Of a stretch of 64,000 nt of DNA, positions 55,024 through 64,000 are shown piece by piece. A model generated the notes under the pieces. That model did not search any database, was not told the origin of the DNA, and was given only the letters and a program-made list of their open reading frames with translations. The stretch's first letter is position 1. Each line of letters opens with the position of its first letter. The position numbers and the translations under genes are program-made. Source of the stretch: Neoscytalidium dimidiatum (lineage: Eukaryota > Ascomycota > Dothideomycetes > Botryosphaeriales > Botryosphaeriaceae); contig CM074695.1 of assembly GCA_037367355.1 (NCBI GenBank), positions 2,232,001 through 2,296,000 of the forward strand, read 5' to 3'.

Positions 55024-58000
55024 GTTTGCTAGAAATTGATTCTATTGACTACGATGGTTGTTTGAATGCTGTAAGATGATTGATGTGCTTGCTGGTTCGT
55101 GAGTCTTGACCTGGAATTGCATGTATTTATATCCATCTTCATCTCTGACTTTGTCCCCTCTTGACCCAACAGAAGTTGCGTCTAGGCGTGCTACTCCACT
55201 TCATGACCGAAACTCTTCTCAGGCAGTCATTCTCACTTGACAAGGCATTGAAGTCATAGCTGCAGCTCAGTGTATGTTAATCCTAGTGATAGGCATCCCA
55301 TCTCCGCCCAGACTATTGACATCTTGCAGTTCTCTGGAAGTTTAAAAACTTGGAGAGTTTGAGAAACTCGGTGACCGGTGTTAGCATGTGTCTCGAGAGC
55401 GTGTGAAGATGACCGCAGATCCTCGGGAGTAGAGACATGTCGTAATGTCAGTCACCACCTCTTGGCAGCAGATGGGACACAGGAGGCGATGTCGTGACGC
55501 CAAGACGAGGTCTGATTGGATGGAAAAAGTGCTTTCTAATGAATTTGTGCCTCGGAGAAAAGGTTCAAGGCTCTAAATTGGCAAACCTTAGGCTACTTTA
55601 ATTGTACGTTCGTAGGGATTGCGCCAGGCAGACCCCATGGGGTGATTACGCGGCGCTGACGAGTCCGCCCAATTGCTTGCAACCGCAACCTCACCAATTG
55701 GATGATCGCCGAAACTAAAGCCCGAGCGTTCTCTTCTTCCGGATATAATAGATTGCTCGGAAAGTAAAATAGAGGTTCATTTGTTCGTAGACTACTCGGG
55801 AACTGGAGGGAATCACCGGCTGGAGACTCTTCTGGTCTGGACGTTGACACGGAGTAGACGGGATAAGAGTAGTGCTGTTTCGGCAGAACCGCGGCGCATC
55901 CTAAACGGCATCATGCACCACAAGTTACCATTAAATTGGTCAAAAGTATGATGGAGTAATTGCGTGTGTTTTAATGCATTCACCTGTTTTTGTTGTCCTT
56001 GCTCGTTATGTGGACCACTTCGGGAACGGTGGAGCCGCTTCTAACCCTCGCATCAGACTAGACAGTAGCGTTCTCAAAAGCTTCCAGAAATATATTCCTT
56101 TTGCTGATATCTCAAACGATGCTCTCGTCACGATGTCAGTTTGCAAGTTGTAATACGTTATTAAGTCGACCACGCGCTCGGAGTGATCAGCCACCCCACT
56201 TAGTTGCAATGTTCGTTCATGCACCATTACCATTGCTTTCACCCTTTGAGCCAAGACGATCTCCTTCATGATGGCATCGCCTTCTTGAAGTGGCTCTGGT
56301 AAAGTACCGTAGCGCTGGAATCACTGCCACCCGGACTTGTGGCCGCGATTACTGAACATGACAGCAGCTGACACTTAGCTAGGATCGGACAGAGAGAGCA
56401 GTTTGGTATTTACTCTCCACATACATTTGGATGATATATGGGGTCTCAAGGGAAAAAACATCACGTTGGGACGACGACGGTACTGTTGATTCGGCTGAGG
56501 TGGTCACTACTGATATGGTGATGGTCAATATGTCTTGATCGAGAAAAGGCGGAGACTGGATGGATGAGGATTGGAGATTCCCTGAGAAGGAAAGACGATG
56601 GCATAATTGAGAGATCGCGTTCTGCCAGCGGACCGTTGTGACGTCTAATTGAGGTGTTGTTTGGGAAATGACAGTTTCGACCTTATCAACACCGAGGGCT
56701 GCACCGTATTATTTGTAGCATGGCGCATAAGAATGTAGAGGCCGACGGACGAGCCTGAGCGACAGATGCGGCGTCCGGCGTCCGCATCATTGAATCAAAG
56801 CCCGCCCGCCCCACGGACTCTGGCCGAACTTCTACCTGACACCGTTGAAGGGATGGATATTATGCCACGGCTACTTGGTGTTGACGTATGGGTATGAAGT
56901 CCAGTAAAGAAGTCCGAAAGGCACGCGGCAAAGTCGAATCTATGTCTCTCATGTTGGGTTGGGAGGGATGGTCGGACGGGAATGTTTTGGACGAAGGTTG
57001 ACGACTTGTGATTCACGTCTCTCAATGTTTATTCCAAAGCTTTAGAAGGACGTGCGACGGACAGGAATGGATGGAGATGCCGACCTATAAGAAGTGTTGA
57101 CTTGTTTTCATTACATATGACTGCAGTAAGAACCTGTCTGCTCCACCTGAATTTGTGAGCATAGCTGTTTCTGCACAGAGCGATTCATCATCATCTGAAA
57201 ATTTACCGTACTTTGGTGTTACCATCAAAGTCGCTAATACGAAAGCTGTAGTGCGATGATGAATGCTGAGGTAGCGCGGTGAGGCTGTCTCAGGGGTAGA
57301 GAAGCGGCGTGTAAGACAACGGCATCTGTTCCCATTTTTCGCATTGTGAGAGCATACTCAGATTGCTTTTCGCTGTAGGAAAGGATGAAAGGCATGCGCT
57401 GAATTTGATGAAAAGTAGACTGAGGCCACGCTCTGGTGGAAAGCATTAGCCTTCGTATGAATCGATCGAAACAGTCATGTTGTCGCGCTCGACACCACAA
57501 ATAATAGTCCCACAATACTATGGAGCACTAGAATGTCATAGAAACGGTCATTGGTAGAGAAGAAGTCCATCATGGAGACGAGTCTTACTCGGTAAGTGGA
57601 AGGCAAGTCCCGCGACGGGGCTTCACAGGGGGCGCGTAAGCCGAGCCTTCATTGCTCTTTTTGTCAGTTGCAACCGCTGATCCATCCGCCCTTATTGGCA
57701 ACTGAACGTCGGTAGAGCCCAAAGGATGTGAGCTGAGTGTGGAGCAGGAAGCTGACACAACACCGCCTTTCTCCCAATTAACACGGGTGCTTCCGAGACT
57801 GTGCCGACCAAGGCCGAGGGAGAAGATATCCGGACCATGGTGATAGCTTGAGGTAGATATCGAGTTTATTACAGGCGCTATGAAGGAGTCCATGAAGCTT
57901 GACGAAGCCAGGGTCAACAACATTTGTTGGGAGAGGGAAAAATCCAAGGAATATGAGGATGACGTCGATTGATAACTTCACCGTGAGGATATGGCTCCTT

Positions 58001-59078
58001 ATAATGCCATGCCGACTTTCCCACCTGCTCCTTTGGGGAAGCAAAGTTCCAGGGACTCGGCTACAATCACAGCATTGCTGCCCAACGGCCGTGTTCGGAC
58101 GCCGCGACAGGACCGGGCCGGACGCGGCACGCAGGCGCCGCACTGCGAGTCGCAGGCTCGATCCGATGGCCGGGACCAGTGGCGAGTATCGCTAGGATTG
58201 ATTCGGGCATGGGCCAGGGACCAAGCACGAGTTAATATAATTTCTCCTTCCATTTCTCTTTTGATCATCTGTGGGCTCGCTCGACTTTCTTTTAACCACC
58301 CTCGCTGTTGGATTGCTCGAACAGACCGCCCTACTTTCATCACATCCCCACTTGCTGCAATAGTCTCGGGTAACGATGTCCGCTATGCCTGTCCAGAGCA
58401 ATCGTCCCGAGTCAGAGATCACGCGTCAGTATGCGCGGGAGCCCCGTAACGTGGCACATCTTAGGGCTGCGCTGCTGTGCCCGCAAGGGTCTTGAGTAAG
58501 TTTCTCGCAGCAGACTGGCTGCACGGAGCCAGAAGCGAGAATAACCCTGTCCAACTGAACGGTAAGAAAACGCCATTGTCGTCATGAGAGATCCAATGGC
58601 CGTGAAACCATGCTGATATCCTCATTAAGGGACCAAATTGCTGCAATCTGCTGTAATTCGCCGCATGTGTGCACAACGGTAGCTATGAGCGTCGGTGTAT
58701 ACTCCGAATGCAGACCAGCGTGCGGGAGCTGGAGATGCATAAGTGGCTGTCAGCTGGACTTCTCATCAGGATAGGCGAACCTGTTCTTGAGCCCTGCCAA
58801 GCTTCGGACGGATGGTTTCCAGTGCTATGATCGCAAGTTGCCACGCGCCACCGGATTCAAGGCGAACTTTGGTAAAAGCCTGTAGGGCAAGCGGTGGAGC
58901 AGTGAAGTGATTCAGATCGCCTACGCCAGAACTCCAGTTTTACCTCGCCGTACCATCCTTCATTTGATGCTCCGCGCCTCAGCCCCAGTCCAGCCGGCCC
59001 GAGCTCCATTTCTGCGTGGTGAATTATGATGCATAATGAAAAATGGAATTCCACAGAAGCTGTCCCTCCTGAACGCCT
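55024..59078. other. long gene-poor region
   Basis: About 4 kb with normal base composition and no supportable gene. Minus-strand frames at 55593-55850, 56006-56269 and 57585-57947 have some protein-like character; the last ends in a Lys/Pro-rich tail. None shows a domain. RIP signature is absent, so this is not an obvious transposon. Confidence 0.4.
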
Positions 59079-61808
59079 TTATTTCCACCACAAGACAGAG
59101 TAAGTGCCTACGGCGTTACTACTCTCGCGCACACCCTGAATCTTTGCCTTTAATCCCATGGAGAAAGGATCTGTCAGCAAGTCAGATAATTTCTTGACGA
59201 TCGATACGATTTCTGTGTCCAGAGCGTCAGAGTGCGATCGATAGGGTGATGGCGCGTCGAGTGGACCCGGTTGTTGTGAATTCGATTGCACCGAGAGAAT
59301 CGGCGGGAAGGACGCCGACGATACGAGCATCCCCTGTTGAGCGGATGCATCTACGGCGTTGAGTTTTCCATATTTCAAGCGTTTATGCTTATCTACAAGA
59401 GCATCGTAAAGTGGTTGAATGAGGCCAAGATGCTTTGCGGCTACGGGCTCTGCGGTGCTGCAGGTGCACAACGTGTCAACGCACACCTTGGCATAGGCGA
59501 AATCCTCTTCGATCGTGGTTGGTCCTTGGTCCAGCATCTGCTGTGCAATCCCAAATAGGATGACCGTGCAAGAATGGAACGCCCAGTAACTATACGATAT
59601 CTGTCAGCTTCGAGTAATGGAACGACAAGGATTAAGATATACAAACATCATCACCCAACACCTCCTCGTCATAGCACCCCTGAAGCTGATGAGAGGCATC
59701 ATGCGGGCCATTTGCTGCGCAGCTATCGAACAGCGTGTTCGGTAATTCTGAATCTGTGAGTATGACATATCCAGGTTCCACTTTGATTGAATCCGAGCTT
59801 TGGAGGCCTGGAGTAACAGCTGTCGATAAAGAGTTATGATGGCTCCGAGATAAAACATGTGCACCATCAGAATTGCTCGCCGCTGGTAGAAACTCAGACA
59901 TGCCGATCCTGTCTCGTCTGTGAGTGCCGCAAGGTGCATGTTTGCAGGCAATTCCTTGTACCATCCATCCAGCTTTTCGGTCAACAGCTCGATGTGCTCG
60001 GTTGTAACAGCGTTCGCGGCTTTGTGTACAGTGATGTCGGCAATGTCTCTTGATACCAGGCCGATTTTGCAAGCGTGATAATAGATGGCATCGTTGATGA
60101 GAGTTGATTGCATATGGAGAGAACACGCGCGCTATCGACGTCAGTTATTTCTATAACAAGTAGAGCATATCACATACCGTAATATCCTCAGTTCTCAGGT
60201 CTGCTTTGTAGCCAAGTGTTGTCGACAACCAACTGTAGGTGTTAGTGAAAATTCAATTTCAGGAAATCACTCACGAACCATTCCATGAAGACTAATGTGC
60301 AAATAAGTCTCTTCACGTCATCAGGATTGAGCGTATCAGAATCGAAATGGTCCAAGGTTCCGCTTTTCAATCGGGAAATCTGCAGGCCGCCAACTGGTCT
60401 TTAGTCAGCCAAGGGTTACTGCTGGAACGTTGCAGGGGGAAAACAAAGAGTGGCAAGAGAGTAATATAACAGTGAGGTGTAAAAGTGCAGATGAGGTCTC
60501 AAGCAACTCGTTCTTATCAACGCGGGGGTATAATCGGGTTTCAAATGAAAGTGTATACTGACCGACGACGTGACGAGCAACCATGTGTTTCTCTAGCAGA
60601 GAATGGAGAGAGAAAAGGGTGAAAATCCACATGGTCTGGAAGTCCATCATTCCTGAGAATTCAGACTCAAATATGAGAGCAGCAGAAGCAAAGAGACCGT
60701 GTCTCACGTTGTCTGGTATGCACTCAGAATCATAATGAGCCCCGATCGCGGCCGTAAGAAACACAACAATCAGGGAGAGGGGATCGGCGCCTTCCTGACT
60801 GTACACTTCATTCAACATCTCATCCAGGAGCTCTTCTCTTATGAGAAAGAGGAGGGAGCCCGTTCCCAGACGACAAGATAAAGCGGCCTTGCAGGCCATG
60901 TCCTTTGGCGGTAGGTTATGGGCATCGAAAACCGGGGCGCCATAGCCGAGGACCTCATCCCTTCTTACAGAGAGCTCTTGCATTGCCAGATCAAGGGCGG
61001 CTTGACAATCGTCCGAGTATCGGGGGCTTGAGTTGGACCGCGAGATAAGTTCACCGCTGCCATTGGAGAGAGTCTCCGAAGAGTTGCTCCTAGATTTGCG
61101 TTCCAGATCAAGAGGCGGCCTGGGTCCAGAGCGTGACCTTTTCCCTTGAGATTGCTCGTGGCGGAAGGATTTCAGGTAATTTTGGTAGCGGCGGTAGTTC
61201 TCGGTCGTCTTATACTCGTCCATTTGAGCCTCGTATTCTTGCATGTCACGGGCTGCTTGACATTCCCAGGCCCGCTTCTGCTCGGGTGGAAGAGCCTGCC
61301 ATCGACGTCCTACTTCGCGGGCAATCTCGACGAAGGACAAGGAACTAATGGCAGGATCGGTGCGGAGGGCATCGGCAAAATTGACATAGGCAGTCTTGGG
61401 CTTCTTTGGGGCATTGATGTCTGGACGAGGCTTACGACGATATCTCCGCTTCGTTCGTTCGTCGGAACGAGGAGGGGTAGGCGACTGGGTGCCGGTCGGA
61501 TCCTCGGGATTGGCCATGGGACGCGGGCTCTGAGCGGTGCTGGCGGAGCCGAGAGGATGGTCGTGGCAAGTGCCACGCGAAGCAGCGATCTCGCGCTGCA
61601 AAATACGACGATGGCCTAGCTTAAAGCCAAGATGGGCCATATCCTCCTCGGTGATGTCGCAAACCACATCCCACTGCAAGGGTCAGGACACTGATGGGGA
61701 CTGGGGTGGGGCGGGAGCACGTACGCTGTCAAAGCCGTTCTCCACAAGCTTGGGGAGGTATTCGTGCAGGCGGATGCGATTAAGGATGCCAGTGAGCTCA
61801 GCAGACAT
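59079..61808 (-). CDS. transcription regulator with SAM-like, HMG-box and fungal_trans-type regions
   Basis: Exons on the minus strand are 61808-61725, 61673-60563, 60393-60279, 60232-60178, 60131-59647 and 59589-59079, giving 786 residues with consistent phases. Residues 1-61 look like a SAM domain (LTGILNRIRLHEYLPKLVE, then ITEEDMAHLGFKLGHRRIL). Residues about 115-190 are an HMG box: PKKPKTAYVNFADALR, FVEIAREVGRRWQALP, then KRAWECQAARDMQEY. A basic Ser-rich linker follows. Residues about 260-700 resemble the helical middle homology region of fungal Zn2Cys6 factors (HYDSE, GLFASAALIFESE, ALLHMVARHVV, DVKRLICTLVF, YYHACKIGL, WYKELPANMHLA, SFYQRRAILMVHM), but no Zn2Cys6 cluster is present; the HMG box may replace it as DNA binder. 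The splice between exons 2 and 3 is the least certain. Confidence 0.78.
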
Positions 61809-63158
61809 GGCGAAATCGACGGGCTGGGAGGGAGAGGACAGGCAGCGTCAACAAAAAGCATGAGCGGGTGGAAGCGCTTAGCCGAGCAGAGGGCAGGGCC
61901 GGAACGCGCGCAATGACATAGCGGAAGGCGCCAGCAGGCTGGCTTTGCGGGCGGGCACGATCGGACAGGCTGGGCCTGGGTGGAGAAGAAGGGGGTCTGG
62001 CAGTATGGACGGGCGTGCTCCTGGGCGGGCGTGCAGGCGGGGTGCGGCGCATTATCTGGTGAGCTCTGAGGGGCGTGGGCAGCGATGACACGGCTGCGCT
62101 GGGGGGGCAGAGGGCCCTGAGGCGTAAAGCAGGGTTTTGCACTGGCTTGATGCAGGGCCTTGGGCTGGGCACAGCGAAAACACAGCGAGGGCGCTGATTC
62201 GCGCGGATTGCAGATGCGAGAGTCTCGGTGAAGGGCGCGCAACGCCCACGCCGCCGGAAACACCGCACGCGTCCCCCCCCGGGCAGCCGTCGATCCTGCG
62301 CGTTCACGGATCAGCCAGGCGTCCGCTGCCTGGGCCTTGCCCGCCCGAGGCAGACAGGACAGCAACCAACGGCTGCGGGAGCAAGCCGCTGTCACCGTCG
62401 CGGATGCCCCGCTTTTGACGTCAAGCCGCTGCGACACCCGCTGCGGCGAGGCCATGGCACAGAGCGGCCACGCGTATGTATGTATGGATAGACGGATGGA
62501 CGCATTGAGTGTGTTCGCTGCGCGTCTGTCGTATTGACTCGATGCACTGGCGGCTGCGCGGTGTCGGGCAGGCTGGAGCCCGCGCGCATCGCCAGACTCG
62601 CGTGCGCGTGGGCTCTTGGTGGAGCAACGGCTGCAGGGGCTGGCCTGGTGTTGCTCGTCACCGCTGGCCTTCCCAAGCCTTGGTCAGCCGGCCCGCGTCC
62701 GTCGACCGCCGACCGCCGGGCGTGACTCCGCTGCTGTGTTCTGGGCCCGCGGCGAGAACGCAGGGTCTGCAGTGGCAATCTGCCATCTCTGCTCTCGTCC
62801 CGTTCTGCTCTCGTGGTCAGCGTTCCGTTCCTCGCCCCTCTGGCGATAGCTGGCGGGTGCCCTGGCGCCGGCGCCGTGACGCTGCTGCCGCTCGCGGTGA
62901 TTAGCACGCTGTTCCTCAGGCCTGCGTTGGCTTCCGCGGTGGCGACGGCAGCTGCAGCGAAAAATAAGCTCGTGGCCGGGCGGCAGCGACGGAGCGGCAT
63001 ATCAGCAGGGGTCGTGGTGTTGAGGGCGAGGGTGGAGGGCGGGATCGACGGCTGGGATGATTGCGCACTTGGAGCACGTGAAGCAGGCAGGCACGCAGGC
63101 GGTAGCAATGCGTCGCCGGTGCTCCTTCAGACGACGACGACGACAACAACAACAACAA

Positions 63159-63189
<31 letters not shown>

Positions 63190-63528
63190 TTCGCTTGCTG
63201 CGCTGCTGCTGTTTTTGTCAGCATGACGTCCGCTCGCCCTCTCTCCCATTCCTGCCGGCCCAGCATCTAGCAGCCGTCGTCCGCGCTGCCCGGGCGCCGC
63301 TAGCCTCCAATGGCCAATGGCTCGAGACTGCCGCGCACTTGTCTCGCCTACCATGTCATTGCCGCCGCCGCTCTCAAACACCTCCTGCATTGCCTACGTT
63401 CTTTGTTTTGACATGACTTAACTACACCTTCGGCTGCTCGCGCCGCCTGCACGCACCTGCTCAGCCGCAGCGCCTCCACGACATGGCACGAGCCGCCCTG
63501 GGTCTGACACGAGCCCAGCCCGGAGATA
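61809..63528. other. GC-rich intergenic region between divergent genes
   Basis: Lies between two divergent genes, and probably carries both promoters and leaders. Many open frames on both strands reflect high GC; none is convincing. Confidence 0.5.
63131..63189 (+). repeat. compound trinucleotide repeat (ACG)n(ACA)n(TCA)n
   Basis: About five ACG, then about five ACA/AAC, then about ten ATC/TCA units in non-coding DNA, 340 bases before the histidine kinase start. Confidence 0.9.
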
Positions 63529-64000
63529 ATGTCCTCCTCAGAGTGCGGGGATGCCGCCCTTGACAGTTTGAGCCTGCTCACCGCCTTCCTCGACCGTGAC
63601 GACCGACCTACCTTCATCCTCGATGCTCATAATACAGCCCGTTCCGACATCTTCTACCAGAATGAGGCTCTGCGCGACTTTGTTGGCCGCTTGTCATCTG
63701 CCGATTCAACTCAAGACATCAGCTCGCATTTCAAGGACTGGGCCGCCAAATTTGAAGCAACCTCCGAAAGCGCCGACCGGGATGGTGCTGCATCGCGCAT
63801 CAGCTTCGGTGGCCGGCAGTGGACGAGCTTTCTGCTCCTCCAGAGATGGAGAATAGTATCCGCTATTGCCGTTGATGACGAATCCCGCCATGCGACCAAG
63901 CGTGATCGTTCATTTGATGGTGCGGACAATCTAGAGCGCCAGTCAAGTACCGCTTTTCCGAGCATTTCGGCCGAAGAACTGAGACGAAAGGCTGGCCTGG
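63529..64000 (+). CDS. probable hybrid sensor histidine kinase, N-terminal part
   Basis: A frame opens at 63529 (MSSSECGDAALDSLSLLT) and is still open at the window edge, 157 codons later. The segment FLDRDDRPTFILD, then FYQNEALRDFVGRL, is the start of a PAS-like sensing region typical of fungal hybrid histidine kinases, which end in kinase and receiver domains. A WTSFLLLQRWRIVSA segment closes the PAS-like part, followed by a charged linker (RHATKRDRSFDG). Kinase and receiver parts lie outside the window, so the assignment rests on the N-terminus alone. Confidence 0.6.
   Translation, partial: MSSSECGDAALDSLSLLTAFLDRDDRPTFILDAHNTARSDIFYQNEALRDFVGRLSSADSTQDISSHFKDWAAKFEATSESADRDGAASRISFGGRQWTSFLLLQRWRIVSAIAVDDESRHATKRDRSFDGADNLERQSSTAFPSISAEELRRKAGL

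Noticed and set aside
57585..57947. 120-codon minus-strand frame
   Set aside because: Protein-like tail but no recognisable domain or splice partners; left as unassigned.
1..64000. tRNA and rRNA genes
   Set aside because: No convincing acceptor-stem and GTTCGAAT-type arm combination was seen; GGTTCGAA at about 25050 lies inside retrotransposon gag.

Overview
This window looks like a scaffold piece from a filamentous ascomycete (Pezizomycotina, probably Dothideomycetes). The evidence is short introns of 48-80 bases with GT-AG ends and CTGAC/CTAAC branch sites, fungal-only protein families (division I chitin synthase, rhodopsin-domain membrane protein, Zn2Cys6 and fungal_trans regulators), and two large AT-rich islands with the signature of repeat-induced point mutation (RIP, CpA to TpA). 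The assignment to a class is inference.

Left gene block (1-15 kb): the 3' end of a naphthol-reductase-like SDR, a dual-start mitochondrial/cytosolic NADP isocitrate dehydrogenase, a decayed Zn2Cys6 regulator and the tail of a dead sugar transporter, a second SDR on the minus strand, a seven-helix rhodopsin-domain protein, eIF3 subunit i, and a secreted histidine phosphatase.

Transposon block (15-40.8 kb): a small unmutated Ty3/gypsy fragment (16.2 kb); an intact minus-strand gene joining a PD-(D/E)XK nuclease-like region to a fungal kinase-like domain (17.8-20.0 kb), ending against the RIP island; RIP island A (20.2-24.1 kb) with an inverted LTR pair and an old copy of element 1; a young, barely mutated element 1 nested in that old copy and mirrored tail-to-tail across a 100-N gap (24.1-30.3 kb); and RIP island B (30.3-40.8 kb), which holds a complete 9.9 kb chromodomain-type Ty3/gypsy element with 623-bp LTRs, an internal ~1 kb triplication and a coding-like antisense tract.

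Right gene block (41-64 kb): a secreted Ala/Gly-rich protein, a regulator with a C-terminal Zn2Cys6-like cluster, low-molecular-weight protein tyrosine phosphatase, chitin synthase (class I by its N-terminus), an SDR relic, a secreted proline-rich repeat protein, a regulator combining SAM, HMG-box and fungal_trans regions, and the start of a probable hybrid histidine kinase cut by the window edge.

Gene models were spliced by eye from reading frame, splice consensus and family knowledge. Boundaries marked uncertain should be tested with RNA data. No database search was possible.
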